Below are positions 23,741 through 37,421 of a stretch of DNA of 64,000 bases, piece by piece (the stretch's first letter is position 1; every line of letters begins with the position of its first letter). The translations under genes and the position numbers were made by a program. Below the pieces are notes generated by a model that had not been told where the DNA came from, made no database searches, and worked only from the letters and a program-made list of their open reading frames with translations. The DNA is taken from positions 84,501,665-84,565,664 of the forward strand of contig CM042143.1 in the NCBI GenBank assembly GCA_023376005.1, written 5' to 3'. This DNA comes from Doryteuthis pealeii (lineage: Eukaryota > Mollusca > Cephalopoda > Myopsida > Loliginidae).

Positions 23741-25021
23741 TAAAAATATAAAGAGATTAAACATTTTAAGCATAATGAAGAAATTCTGAATCCTATGAAG
23801 AATATTAAAGATTATAGTAAAAACAATTCATGTTACATTCAATATCAAAATATAATTGTTCTGTTCAATTTATGTGCAAGAAGAAATATAGTTACTATCA
23901 TAATAAAATATAAGCTGAAAGAAATTTACAAATTTTGGAAGGAGAGAAATTATAGAATTTATTTGTTTCTTAAGCAATTTCCCGTTTTCAAACTTCATTA
24001 TATATTAAAAAAAAAAATAAATAAAAAAACTCAGTTTTGTTATAAAGTTAACTTTAAGTGTTGTTACATTTTCACAGTATTAAAAGATTTTTAAATTTTT
24101 CTTTAGTTCTTGACTCAGAAATTCCTTAAACTTTAAAAGGAAATATCTCAATAAAATAAAGTCTTAAACATGTATTATTTGGATTTTTCCGACTATTGTC
24201 CCCATCTTTATTGTTATATATACACAAATCCAAACAATACAAATTATCAAGCCTCATCTCAAAATCTTTTAAACATATTTAATAATTCCTTGCTCATTAT
24301 ATGCAAGAGTGAATTTGAACATTAATTAGGTAAATAGAATAAATTTTAATTCTATCAGTTGTTAAGAAACATAATGAAAAGATATAATAGAAAAGTAAAT
24401 TTCTAATCGATGTGAAATTTGCCATGGGCCTAGATAAGAAAAGTTATTTTCTGCAAAATATTTCAAAGCTTTAGAATAATTTAATAAAAAGAAAAAAATC
24501 CAGTAGATCATGAACATACTGCAAACGAAAAAATTTAATGTAGATAAAAAAAAAGAAATTCTTAATTTATTTCAAACAAAAACATTGAGAGATTATATCT
24601 AAGAATTGCATTGTAATAAAAAGTTTTTAGTCTCTTATTGCAAAGCTGTCTCTGTGTTTTTGCTTGTTATTGTTTTTGTTTTTTGTTATTGTTTTTGTTT
24701 TTTCTTTAAGATATTCCTGTTTTCTAGTATTTGGAAAAGAAAAATAATCTAAAGCCTGATATTAAATGTAAATATTTATAAGAAGATTTTTCATAAGAAA
24801 AGGCTCTTAATCCTCATCTCTTACATCATTTAGAAACTGTGTCATTGGAGCATCTCTATTCTGAACAGAAAATCTAATAGCAAAAACAAACTCTACACAA
24901 AAGATATTTGCATTTTATTTAAAGATCAATGAAAACATTTTCTTTGTTGATCCCCAAAGTTTCTTCTTAAAGTAAAATTATTCTATGCATTACATGAAAA
25001 TAGAAATCATAATATTGATTG
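23741..25021. other. AT-rich tract without recognised features
   Basis: Contains TTGTTTTTGTTTTTTGTTAT direct repeats near 24665-24700. The 99-residue frame at 23795-24094 is Lys/Ile/Tyr-rich with no recognised domain. Confidence 0.4.
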
Positions 25022-25108
<87 letters not shown>

Positions 25109-25109
25109 A
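25022..25109. repeat. (AT)n(GT)n(AT)n compound microsatellite
   Basis: About twenty AT, eighteen GT and five AT units in order. Confidence 0.95.
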
Positions 25110-25953
25110 TGCACTTGATAAAAATATCCCTATCAAATAGGCTAATATCTAAACTGATACTTCATTCCTTTCTCTATTTGTTTTTTCATGTTTTAGTTTA
25201 TATTCAAAACAATTTTTTAAACTGGCTTTGAATCATGAGAAATGTTAACAGAATAATCTGATTTACTTGCACAATAAAAATATTTAGAATTAATATATTT
25301 CTAAATTTTACTTTGGCATCCTTTATAAAATCCTCCATTTGTAGAATTTTAAAATCCTAAATGTACACCATTTCCTATTAGATGAGATTATTATTTACAA
25401 GGTCTTCTAACCGACAAATAACCTAAAATGGGATTTGAATCTGTAAAAAATGACTGCCATTATAAGTAACAGGGAGTAAAAAAAAGGACTGTAGATGTTG
25501 TGGGTTGGGGGGACAATGTCGATAAGATCAGTAAGGGAGAGTAAGATCAGTAAGGGGGTGAAAGTAGGAATTGACATCATTTGGTGATAGTACCAATCAA
25601 CAGTGTGTAAAGAGATCTGACCATTTTTTTCTTAATCAACACAATGGCTTAAATGAATGGTATTAACCTTTGCAATCTACACCCAAGTGTGAACTTTGGC
25701 TAAGCAATAGACAACAATATCACACCTCTCCATTCTAACAAACCAATAATGTAATTGAAGAAAACAACTATTTGCCAGATCACTGTTTACCCAAGTCCTT
25801 GTTGACCATGCTAATAAGGCCAGAAAGCAGCAAAGTAATCACTAGCCAACGACATGGTGGACCTGTGCAAAAGGTGAGAGTAGTAGGGCATGTGGGGAAA
25901 CAAGCAAGGAATAGAAACAAAGAAAGAACCTTTATCATGCAAAGAACCGCATA
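25110..25953. other. Mixed tract, no gene supported
   Basis: Composition is slightly richer at 25480-25930, with AAGATCAGTAAGGG repeated at 25525-25560. A 75-residue frame at 25772-25999 has no family I recognise and ends inside Helitron B. Confidence 0.35.
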
Positions 25954-26506
25954 TCTTATTATTATAATGGAGATTCAATGTTTGTCTGTCTGTAACTGAA
26001 ACTACATCACTGCTTAAGTCACAATACCCTCAGGAATTGCATAAGTTTATCAATGAGTATTTAATTTATAGTCAAAATGATTAATACATAGAATACAGAA
26101 TAAATCTTATTCATTAAGGATGTCTATGAAAATATATGAAATATGAGTTATATTTGCCTCAGAACAGCCCATATTATTAGTGTGTTTAAAATCCAGCAAC
26201 ATGTCCCATATATCACTAAGAAATAAAGGTTTACATAATATATGGTGTGGTTAATTTTCATACTGGTTTTGACAAAACCAAATTTGATAAATAATTATTT
26301 GGTTTTATTTATCTCTAATATCATTGTTTTATTCTTCAATGTATTAAAATCATTTCTATGAATGATTTTATATCGAAACCAATTAAATATAATTAAATAA
26401 GTGTAATCTTTTTATGTGTTCTTATTCAATTTTGTTAGTCATTCTAATATATTTAATTACATTAAAACTTAAATACCTACACCCAGAGAGTGCATATTCT
26501 TGCTAG
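25954..26506 (+). mobile_element. Helitron-like element, family B, short form
   Basis: Starts A|TCTTATTATTATAATGG (one extra TTA), contains ACTGAAACTACATCACTGC and AATTGCATAAGTTTATCAA, and ends ACACCCAGAGAGTGC, ATATTCTTG, CTAG before T. The terminal stem carries two mismatches. Only 251 bp separate it from a reversed copy at 26758. Confidence 0.82.
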
Positions 26507-26757
26507 TATATATGAATAGATGACAAAGAGTAGATACAATAAAACTGTGTGTTGACAGAAAAATAAACGTTGATTTTTAAGAGGGATTAAAAATTTGACT
26601 TAAGGTCACAATAATAAGCGATGTTGGTTGCATTCTTTGATAAGGCTTGTCAACACAAGAAACTCCTTAAGAGGAAGAAACACTTAAAGAAAAAAATTTT
26701 CTTTTATAAATTACAAGGTTTTATATTTCTAATCTGATGTGAGCAATGTTATTCAAA

Positions 26758-27272
26758 CTAGCAAGAATATGTGCCCTTCGCCAGGCATAAGTATTTAAGT
26801 TTTAATGTAATTAAATATATTAGACTAACAAAATTAAATAAGAATGCATATAAAAAGATTACACTTATTTTGATTATATTTTAATTGGTTTCTATATAAA
26901 ATCATTCATAGGATTGATTTTAATGTGTTGGAGAATAAAACAATGTTAGAGATCAATAATACCAAGTAATTATTTATTAAAACCAGTATGCAAATTAACC
27001 ACACCATATATTAAGTAAATCTTTATTTCTTAGTGATATATAAGACACATTGCAGGATTTTAAACATACTAATAATATGGGTTGTTTTGAGGCAAATCTA
27101 ACTCAAATTTTCAGAGACATCGTTAATAAATAAGATTTATTCTATGTATAAATGATTTTGAATATAAATGAAATACTCATTGATAAACTTAGGCATTTCT
27201 TAAGGGTATTGTGATGTAAGCAGTGACATAGTTTCAGCTACAGACAGACACCAAATCTCTATTATAAAAAGG
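26758..27272 (-). mobile_element. Helitron-like element, family B, reversed
   Basis: Plus strand starts CTAGCAAGAATATGTGCCC and ends AATCTCTATTATAAAAAGG, a mutated form of the TC start. It forms an inverted pair with the 25954 copy. The body is colinear with 49494-50019. Confidence 0.82.
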
Positions 27273-27477
27273 TTTATGATAAAAATTCTGAAAGCCATTT
27301 AGTATGAATGTTTCAAGTGAAAAATTTTATTGAAGATATTTTTAGATCATAACTTTAAAGATATGTTAAAACAAATCAAAATATGCATAAATATTTGAGA
27401 ACTATTTTGTTTATCTGCAGTCAAATTCTAAATTTTAACCAAATGTCTATTTTTCATTTTAAACTGCATCTAATTGC

Positions 27478-27722
27478 AAGGTTCCAATTCTGGAGCTCTG
27501 GGGAGTGTGGAGTACTCCTTCAGCACCATTACTCCCAGGTCCATTCTAACCTAGAGTGGTAGTACCTGTTAGGGTCCTATCTATGGGTTAAATTTTTTTT
27601 TAATTAAGTTTAAATAAAAAATGTTGAATACCCATCAAGAATAAATAAAACAAAACGTCTTCAGCATGAAATAATCCAACAAGGGTTGACATGCTGTAAG
27701 ATCCAACCAACAAACCAACCAA
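27478..27722 (-). repeat. Family D copy, reversed
   Basis: Plus strand shows GGTTCCAATTCTGGAGCTC, GGTAGTACCTGTTAGGGTCC, ACCCATCAAGAATAAATAAA and CCAACAAGGGTTGACATGC in the same order as 2150-2517. It ends in CCAACCAACAAACCAACC. Confidence 0.75.
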
Positions 27723-28498
27723 ACTATATTTTATTTATTTGGTTTTTATTTCTAAAATTTGAATCAAAACAATCTTGTAATCTTGAGAATATTAAAATCT
27801 TGTTTCAAACAGGCACACAGTTTCTTTTTAGTTTTTTTTTTTTTTAAATTTTCTTACAGGAGATTAATAAAACAATAATATTAGTAATTGAAACACACAT
27901 GCACACACACACACATACACAAATTTATAGTTTTGCTGAAGAGATTCTCATATCTTCAAAATATGTTTAATATTTCCCATCCACCAAAAAGTTATCTTAT
28001 TTATTCTATAATCCATGATAATAATAAACTTGAAAGGATTCCTCCTAAGCAAACAAGAAATGATGTTTTCATAAATTTATAGGCAACAACAATGTTTCAT
28101 CAATTTATTTGCTGTGTTCCTATAACATTTTCATAATGTGAATTAAATTGATGGATGATGACTTACAAAAAAAAACAGCATCAAGCCTTAAAAAGTTATA
28201 ATCCAATTTATGAGAGAGAGAGAGAGAAAATATATTTTGACTAATGAAAAAAAAAAGTCAGAAGTGAGAGATATGGTTCTTATTTCATATTAATAGCAAC
28301 AAGCCAAACTGATAAGGAAAACAAAAAACAGGCAAAGATTCCATTTCTTATTTGTCAGTTGTGAATGAAGGTTAGAATTGTGCAAAAAAAGATATGATTA
28401 AGAAACTTGACAAAAAAACACTTATTCATTATGAAGGTCATAAAGAAATTTCAAAAATAAATATAGATAGCCTACTCATGTGGAGTAATATTAACTAG

Positions 28499-28499
<1 letters not shown>
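27723..28499. other. AT-rich tract without recognised features
   Basis: Short (CA)n at 27898-27920 and (GA)n at 28213-28227; no gene seen. Confidence 0.5.
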
Positions 28500-28570
<71 letters not shown>

Positions 28571-28576
28571 AGATAT

Positions 28577-28616
<40 letters not shown>
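28500..28616. repeat. (AT)n(GA)n compound microsatellite
   Basis: About 36 AT units, a short AGATATATAG link and about 17 GA units. Confidence 0.95.
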
Positions 28617-28618
<2 letters not shown>

Positions 28619-28721
28619 CAGAGAAAGATAGAAGTAATCTGTTTATACTTTTAGTAAGCTAGAAATCACAGAAATAGTTTTGTATCAACATTACATATTA
28701 GATAACAAATTAATACACACA

Positions 28722-28722
28722 C

Positions 28723-28775
<53 letters not shown>
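28722..28775. repeat. (AT)n microsatellite
   Basis: AT run with one ACAT interruption, preceded by (AC)n. Confidence 0.95.
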
Positions 28776-28776
<1 letters not shown>

Positions 28777-30134
28777 CACATTAATTACTTGCATGTTTAC
28801 TTCAAAAACAAATTCTTTTTAAAATTGAAAAAAATGTGGATCATATTAATCCTATAAAATGAAGAGCTTCAAATAAAATGACTAGAAAAATGAAACATCA
28901 TTTTATATGTTTTTCTATGATCAGAAAACCTTCAGCAAAATCTTTTCAATGATGTCTGATAAACTTATAAAGATGTTCTAATCTTCTAAAGTTTCAGTTG
29001 ATAATCTTTGTCAGAATCATAAATTAATATCCCAAGATTATACATAGTATCATTCAAAATATAGAATTTTTATGGAAGCTTCCGAATTAAAATTCCAAAT
29101 TAAATTATAATACTTTTTTTTAAATCATAGAATAATTAACTTTCTGGTAAAAGGAAGCCAAAAACTTTCATAGCAGCAGCAGCAGCAGCAGTGATGGTAA
29201 AAAGAGATTTGAAAACAAATTTTATAAAAACTTGAAAATGTTAGAAATTGTTTTGGGGTTTTAGATCAGTATTGAATTACATAAAGAATATATAATTATA
29301 TCATTTGAATAATGTTAGTAGATATCTAAAAGTTTCAAGTAAACAAAACCATGTGTAATTTTGAGGCCTAAAACCAAGATAGCCTTGTGGACCTCACGTG
29401 GTAAATGGAGTGAGCTGGTCTAGTTGCAGAGTATTAAGAGAGTTCATTCTTGTTAGGTGCTCATATTTGTTGTATTAGTGTTAAACTAAGCAAGTAAATG
29501 ATTAAAATGAAGACAAGTCACCTCAATAGATGAACTGTTCTAATGGACACATAGCCAATATGGAACTGCAGGATTTGATGAGTGTTTTTTAGGTTACAAA
29601 TCTGAAGGTTTAAGACTGAGAGAAATACATACACAAATGCATAAGTAAATATATGTATATATGTATACATGTCACAATTATAAACAATTTTTCAAAAATG
29701 TTTGTATATGTTTATACATATAAACCCTGAGAATTAATGTACAAGATAACTTTTTTTTTCTTGCTTAAACACATACTGGGAGAATACTGATATTCACAGA
29801 CGCATCTAATTCAACAACTTTTCATTAACTTTGGTAGCTTTTATTTTACGAATTTCTTTATAAACCAGTAAATTAGATCAAATATAGTATATCACCTGCA
29901 TCATTAGTTTTCCGTTTTTTGGATGCAAAAACAAAACAAACAACTGTTTTGTGTGTGCTCTTTGATTCTTATAGAATTGGCACTTAAAATTAAAGAAATA
30001 AAATATTGAAATGTAATCATATACTGTTTCAAGTCAACTTTATTGGTCCATGAAATAATTTTGAGTTTCACTTTTGGCTCCACCAAAACCCTAAAATGGT
30101 TTGAAAATTATAAAGAACACCACATGTCAATCAA
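28776..30134. other. AT-rich tract without recognised features
   Basis: A (CAG)6 run at about 29174-29191 is the only structure noted. No supported exon. Confidence 0.4.
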
Positions 30135-30408
30135 TCTATATCTATCTTTACATATATAAAGGACAGTGTGTAGTATGTATGTATGTATGTATGTATGTCC
30201 AGATGAAACTACGAAAATAAAACATTTAAAAACAACATTATATATAGTTCATTTATGTTCGAAAATATTTAAAAATTAAAATATACATTGAAATAGCATT
30301 GAAATTCTACTATAAAATTTTCAGCATTTGTAAATCTTAAAAGTAAACAAATCAATAGATCGGGGGGGGGGGGGCTCTACCCAGTATATGGTGGGTAACC
30401 GCTTCTAG
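30135..30408 (+). mobile_element. Helitron-like element, family A, with 13-G run
   Basis: Starts A|TCTATATCTATC, with CATATATAAAGGACAGTG and (GTAT)n. It ends ACCCAGTATATGGTGGGT (degraded stem), AACCGCTT, CTAG before T. A run of 13 G at 30362-30374 replaces the usual C/T-rich stretch before the hairpin. This is the last family A-C element before an interspersed-repeat-poor tract of about 12 kb. Confidence 0.8.
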
Positions 30409-32633
30409 TCTACAATAAGGGATTGAAATTAATTGATAGGCACAGTTATATCCATTTACAAGTCGTACCAAGTCGGGATATCGGCAATAGAGCCAAAAAT
30501 TGCAAAACATTAAAGAGAAATTTTAATGTTAATTCAGAAGTGTGCGTTTGACAGATGATGAGCCTATTTCAGTTAATTAAGTTTCAAATTCTATCTATAC
30601 ATTTTCTTCTTCAATTTTTTGTCGGATCATAAATACCAACGACTTTTTATCTTGACCTTTTAAGATCAATAAGAAATTGGAAAAAATAAAATCTTGCAAA
30701 TGCTGTAAATAATTAGAATTTCACTAGTTTCTCTAAAAACAAACATTATAAATATTTAAAGAAAAAGAAAGGTATGTTCACGTACAATCTCTTTCATTCA
30801 CATTTCTTATCAATGAAAACTTTATTTACAAATTAAAAATAAGATTTGGGCGTGGTTTCAAAATTTTAGGGGTATGGACAACAAATAAAATAAAAATATT
30901 TAGAAACCGATTATCACTTCACTAAAGATTAAGAAACATTGCTAAAAATTATTAAAACAGTTTTTTTTCCCTGATTTATTATACATTATTCCTACAATTA
31001 CTACTACTACTTTTTTAGATTTTAATACTATTTCTAACTAAATTCCAAATGGTTCACTCCCCAACCAATAATGATTGATGATGATGATGATGGATGCGCA
31101 TTTCTTGATTACTTTTATTGTGATATATTAAACACGAGCAGATAATCGAACATACGCATGTACGTATTTATTTTCTTTAAAAAAAGAGCATTGAAATACA
31201 AACAGTTGGATGTAAGGACGTTTATACAAAGAATAATAAACGTAAAATACGTAAAAGTTTTATGTAATTGCAGGAAAAAGAATTAGAACAAAAAATTATT
31301 CGTTTTAAAAATGCTGTATTATAATTTCTGTCTTTAAAAGTGACAATCCGACTACGAAAAGATAAAGTAACGATGACTTAGTGAAAGAAGAGACAAAAGC
31401 AAGAGAAGAAACATGTAAGCAGCTACAGTCAGAAAATTTGCTAGCATTTCCAGTGTCGAGTTGACATCACACCAACATTAGAGGCAGAGGTCATCATGTC
31501 ACCCCATGCTTACGTCATAAATTATTTAAGAAATTAAGCACGTGTAGTGTTTATTATTTATTTTAACGAAGATATTACTGCAAGATGACAAAGAGGAAAG
31601 TAAAAAACAAACAAAAAAACAACACAACCAACACGTGTATAGCAAAAATATCAAGTAATTTGATTTTCCACACGATTATTTACAAGTTTAAATTTATAAA
31701 ACAATTTTCCAAAAAATTTGGATTTGAATTAAAACAAAAATAATGTCAGCTAAACCAATGCCTTGAAATTCTTTTTCAATAATTCAATTTCAGTAAATTT
31801 ACAGTTATTTTATTTATTTATCTATTTATAAAGGTTTTCGAATAAAAAAGACGGAAATTTGAAAAATCGCCCCGGAGAAAAGAAAAAAAGCTTATGAACT
31901 GAATTTATTATTATTATTGTTGGTCGGTTTTTAGATAATAGTAAAGTTACATATCTGTTGTGGTGAACGAAAATAGAATTTTTAAAAAGATAAATAAATA
32001 ATAACTGCTATAATATAACTCACTGAAAGGAATTTACATAAATTTCTTATCTATTTGCAGCTACTTTAAAGTAAACTACCGATTTCTAAAGTATCTGAGG
32101 CATATTCACGCGATAAATCAATATAAAGATAAATTATCAGTTATTTTGTTTTATTGAAAATAATATCCTGCAGGGTTGATTTTCAAAGGGTTTCAAAGGT
32201 TGTTATTAAACAAAGAAAAATCGAACTCAAATCTTATCACCGCCATAAACAATAATATATATTTTTAAAATTTAAATGATCATGCTTGAACAGGTGAATA
32301 ATGATTTTTAAAAAAAAGAAGAAAATTTAACTGAATGTAAGTTTGGGGAGTAAAATCTAACAAAGAGATCAACTTGTTGTGCTGTGGAAAAAAAAGAGGG
32401 CCACATAGTAGAATCATGTGAGGAGAGCACGTGTCGTTTTATAGTAAGTAGGTTGGTTATGAAGATCGTTACGTTTTGTGCCATGTGGTTCTTCTGTTCA
32501 GAAAAGAGAAGCGGTATTATTATGCTACTAAGTGTGTGATAATAAATTTTGTTACTACAACATACACATGCTTGATAGCATATATTACATACCTAGAGCT
32601 GAAAGTTAATCAACCAGATGGAGACAATTTATG

Positions 32634-32638
<5 letters not shown>

Positions 32639-32671
<33 letters not shown>
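32639..32671. repeat. (CT)n microsatellite
   Basis: About 16 CT units. Confidence 0.95.
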
Positions 32672-32672
<1 letters not shown>

Positions 32673-35600
32673 ATATAACCAGAAGCTAGTAGTGGAGAGT
32701 CCCCAGCTCATTGTTACGTATATAGCTGGTCACAGGTATGTGGTGGCAGTAGTTTACAAATGAATAAAATGTCACCTATCTAAAATTGGTTTTCGACTAA
32801 TAGGAAATGTGAAAGACGAAGAAAATATAAACACAAATTTCCGGAAGTCATTTAATTTGTTTCCAATGTGCAAAAGAAATTTTTCGTTTTCTCAATGTTC
32901 CCCCTCGAAACTTGAAGTGAGAGCCCAAAGTTTAAGAAAAAAAAAACTTGAGTGAGTATCAGGAAAAAAAAATCCAGAGTTTTAATTCAAAATTTAAAAA
33001 ATAGCTATTTTATTTTTGTTTTTAGTCTCGTGACCAACAGTTAAATGGAAAATACTTAATACTACTTTCATTTTAAGTAAAAAAAAATTAAAAAATGAGA
33101 TGAATAATTAATCTAGAATTAAAATAATACGCGTGGTTATTAACTTCTATAAGTTGAATGAAAATAATTTTGAGCAGCAGAAAATATATTAATTAATCTT
33201 AATCTATACCAAAAAAATAAAATTGCTTCATGTGAGAGTGGTGTAGAAATTTATTGCTTGAAAAAATAATAATAAAGACTGCTTAAGATAACGACAATTC
33301 CCTGATCATTAAAACATTTTATCACCCAACGTGCACGCCTTTTTTTTTTCTTTGAGGGGCAAAGGGATTCTAAGAAATGATACGTTTTATTTTTCAATTT
33401 AAAAAACGACACCGTGCCCTGTAGACTAGAATAAATGCTATAATTAACCGACATCCTAAAAAATGAAAGCTTTTTTCCCCTTGTTCGTGAATAATCTATT
33501 CATTTTATTTAGATTGTTAGGATTGGTACCAAAAATGCTATATCAACACATTGCACACAACAACAACATGGCTATTTCTGTTAATGTTGTCAATAATATG
33601 AATCGAAGAAGACAGTGCTGCTACCAACTAGAAAAATAAACAATTTACAAATAACACTTTATTTTGATTTTTCACACTTCATTTTTTGACAAAATATAAT
33701 TTTATAAAAGAAATTGAATTTAATGAACACTAATGACAATGTTCACCAAAGAAAATTTACTTTAATTTTGTCAAACATTTAAAGAAACCGAAATACTGTT
33801 AAAAGGCAAAGAAATAGAACAGATATAATTTGTGTCAAGAAATGAAACCGAAATAATGTTATTCATCGACGATAAGTCAAATGTAGATTTGGAGATTTTT
33901 GGATTTAATATCTTGACATTAAAAACAAACTTTTGCTTTACAATTAAAACAATTTGAGAGATCGTCTCAAGAAAGAATCTTAATAATCATGACACAGACA
34001 GCTTCACTATATTTACAACCCACATGGACAAGCACAACCCTTAAGTTAGACACATGTGTTCCTCCTATACGACGATGAAGACAGTAAGGTTCCATTCAAT
34101 AATAGAAACAATCTAATAAACAAACCTAAGAAAAATGAAGCAAGGAAAAAATGCTAAAACTGACAATATATAATATATTTAAATCTAAAGGAACTCTGTT
34201 CATTGCAAATATAACGAAAGATTTTTTTAAAAGAAAAAAAAATAAAAAAAGTAGAACGAAAACAAAGGGCAAATGTAGACGAATAATTGTTGTTGTATAT
34301 ATGTTAACTTTAGGTGTTTTTTATTTCAAAAAGTTTGATTTATTTCAAGTCACTTTCAAAAAGTAACGTGTATAAAAAAAATCTCATTTGATATTAATAA
34401 TAAGTGAACATAAAAACTGATGTATTTCATTTTTTTTTCTCTAGCCCAGCATATGTTAGTCGCTAAGAGAAAAAGAGAGAGAGAGCAACTACTGTCAAGT
34501 CAAAAGTGTCAGCCCGTCACTCTGATAGGCGGCCTTGACCTTAAATGATTATTAGGCTGACAGAAAAAAAAAAAAAGAAAAGAAAAATAATTTCTTCTCA
34601 CGCCTTTTATTATTAGTTTCTCATACCCTTCTCCTGCTGAGATGTTATTTGACATACAATGTGTCAATGAACTACAAATAAATGAACACAATTCTCGGGT
34701 TGTAAAATAGAGAAAATAAAAACTGCCTTCGATTAGGTTAGCTTGCACAGAATAATGAAATTAACTTTGGTAAGTTAGGAAATGAAAAAATAAATAAACA
34801 AATAAAATACTAATTAAAAAATATTTAAAAAAACAAAAAAAGAACACTAAATATCTACCGAACAAAAAAAATTACCTAAATAATAACGTGAAAAGAATTT
34901 TTAAACATAATAAGAGAAGCTATGTAAGTGCTGAAGTAAGCCATGCTGTCTTCTTCTTATGTAGATGAAACACACACCATCATCATCATCATTTTTCTAA
35001 TCAGACAGAGATGCTATGTATCAGTATTACCTAATAACATACACTGTAAGTGGGTGGGTGTGTGGAATAGACGGAGGATTGGGTTACTTACGCATACATA
35101 TCTATTTATATTAATGTAAATAACAGTGGGTCGTTTAAGATTTAACATTATTTAATAATAGAAAAGAAATATCTTAGTTACTAAATAAACACACATTATT
35201 GCCAACAAACTAAGTAATGTCAGGGAGAAAGAAATTCTTATTTCAAATATCCGGAATTGGCGATGTACAGACCGCGGTAAATGAACACGAAACGAACGGA
35301 CATGTGGAGAAAAATTTTTTAATGGTTTTACCGAGGTAATCATACGAAAATTATTATTGGCGTGGGGGTCATATTATTGGGACAATTTAATCATATTTAA
35401 TTGTATCGATATGACTTTTGAATGTTTTAAGTTTTACACACAGACATACATTTTTTTATAGGCACTAGGGATTATTTTAATGGTGCTAAAACCAAATATT
35501 TTCAAATATTCTTTAGGTTAATTTATTACTATTATTATAACACAAGTATAGAATTTAATCAATAATTTACCCCGGAGATATTTTACTAGTCATCATTTTT

Positions 35601-36436
35601 TTAAATTAATTTCATATTCAATTTCATTATCATTGTTGTAGATAATTCGTTTATTATCTCATGTTCAATAAACTTCATACAAACAAATAAATCAAAACAT
35701 AAGTGTCTAATGTAAAAATAAATAAATAAAATCAAAAAAATAAATAAAAACCAACGAAAAAAAATAACTAGAACAAACCAGAGAGGTCAAGGACTACTAA
35801 CAATTTTCGGCAGCCAAAATGAAAAATAATAATTTTTCTTTAAATAAATATGTTAAGTTTAATTTAGTAGAACAATTAATTACATTTTGCTTTTCTTTGG
35901 TCAAGGCTAAATCAATCATTGCTGCTTTCTACTGACCTCAAAAAAGATTTTTGCCCTAGGGGTCAGGGATTAACATAAACACACCCATCAACGAAAAGAA
36001 GGGGTCGTACATACACAGAAGAAGTTGTTTTGCATAGTTATATATCTCAACAAACTACAAATATATAAAAATAAAATAAAACCATTTGACATAATTATCA
36101 GTTACGGTGATATTTTTTACAAAACAAAACAAACGACAAACAACAAACAAAAAAACAAACCAGAAGTTTTAGGGTGAATAATTATTTCGCCGAATATTTT
36201 TCTGTAGGTTAAACAACACACCATGAGGCAAGTAACCCTCAACTTCTATGTGTGTGTGTGTGTGTGTGTGCCCGTGTGTGTCTCTCTCTCTGTGTATGTG
36301 ACTGTATATGTGTGTGTCTTTCCCAAGTTACTGAGACACGTGTCTCAGAGAAGGATCATTGTTTATTAATTAATTTAAAAAAATGTTGACACACCAAAGC
36401 AATAAAAAATAAATATATAAACGAGTAAATTAAAGT

Positions 36437-36514
36437 AAACAAGTTAAATTAACTTGTTTGTTTTTCAATTTAAAAAAAAAATGAAACTTTGAATAAAGAC
36501 TTTATTCAAAGTTT
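36437..36514. repeat. Two adjacent perfect palindromes
   Basis: AAACAAGTTAA (36437-36447), one base, then TTAACTTGTTT; and AAACTTTGAATAAA (36484-36497), GAC, then TTTATTCAAAGTTT (36501-36514). Both can form tight hairpins or cruciforms. No element ends were found. Confidence 0.7.
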
Positions 36515-37394
36515 TATTTTTATTGAAAACAATGTATTATTGATAAACCATTATGATTATAATAATATAATGATAATTATGATATAATGATACATAATAA
36601 TTATAATAAAATAATTATTATAAAGAATAAATAAACTTTATTATAAAGTTTAACGATTTTAGAAGAGTGAGTGACCCAAATAGCAAAAAGCCGAAAATGG
36701 ATATTTTAACACGTGTTTTTACAATGGAAATCTTGTTAATAAGAAAGAAAAAAGAAAGTTTTTTTTTGTAAATAAATACATATTTTGAAACATTAATTAA
36801 TAGCTTACATAAAACTAAAATGTTTGTAGTCGATTACTTCTCATGTTATAATCGCAAATTCTACACGAAAGATATAAATGCCGGCGTCTGTTTTTTTAAT
36901 TTAAAATATTTCATATTTCTGACGATGACATACGAACTGTCGAAACACGGCAAAACTAATAATTTACCGCCCTTCCCTCACACCAAACACATGTAAATAA
37001 ACATAATTGTTTTTGTTATGAACAATATCTAGTTTAATAAACAGTAAATCGATATAAAATAATAAAACAATAAATGTTTATAATTGACATACGATTGATA
37101 TTGTTGTGTAACATAACTATGTTGACATAAGAAGAATGTTTAGGACTTGGGCGGAGAGAAAAAACAAAACAAATAAAAACAATAAAATAAACAAAACTTT
37201 CATAAGATTTACATGTTGGAAAAGAATATCATCACAAAAAAGCATAAAATTAATTAATTAATTTTTGGTAAGCATTAAATTACAAATAATCTCGAATTAA
37301 CAACATCATACATATAAGAACACATGAAGGAAAAGACGTTCATGTCTTCTTTCCAAGAAATGTTAAACACACCGGTGACAATTATTACACTTAC

Positions 37395-37421
37395 CTCGCA
37401 ATATTTAGACGTCGTCATGGT
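37395..37421 (-). CDS. Candidate start-codon exon of a minus-strand gene
   Basis: Read on the minus strand: a pyrimidine-rich tract with CTTTTTCAG, then ACC ATG and codons for MTTSKYCE, then GTAAGTGTAAT. The acceptor AG, the good ATG context (A at -3) and the consensus donor bracket a 27-nt exon ending in phase 0. The protein continues beyond the left edge, so no family can be named from eight residues. The exon could be longer if the acceptor is not used and the 5' UTR runs on from 37.5-38.1 kb, which is CpG-richer. A matching upstream non-coding exon is proposed at 42776-42825. This is inference from signals; no transcript was seen. Confidence 0.45.

Larger units (their letters stand above)
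30409..37394. other. Repeat-poor tract, probable second intron of a minus-strand gene
   Basis: No Helitron A-C, SINE or LINE piece was recognised. Structures seen: (CT)n at 32639-32671, short ATG/GAT triplet runs near 31075-31092 and 34977-34991, (GT)n at 36250-36271 and palindromes at 36437-36514. If the 37395-37421 exon is real this is intronic. Composition is still AT-rich but CpG is more frequent than in 1-30 kb. Confidence 0.35.

Noticed and set aside
23795..24094. 99-residue plus frame
   Set aside because: Lys/Ile/Tyr/Asn-rich residues expected from AT-rich DNA, with poly-A runs and no promoter, splice or domain evidence.
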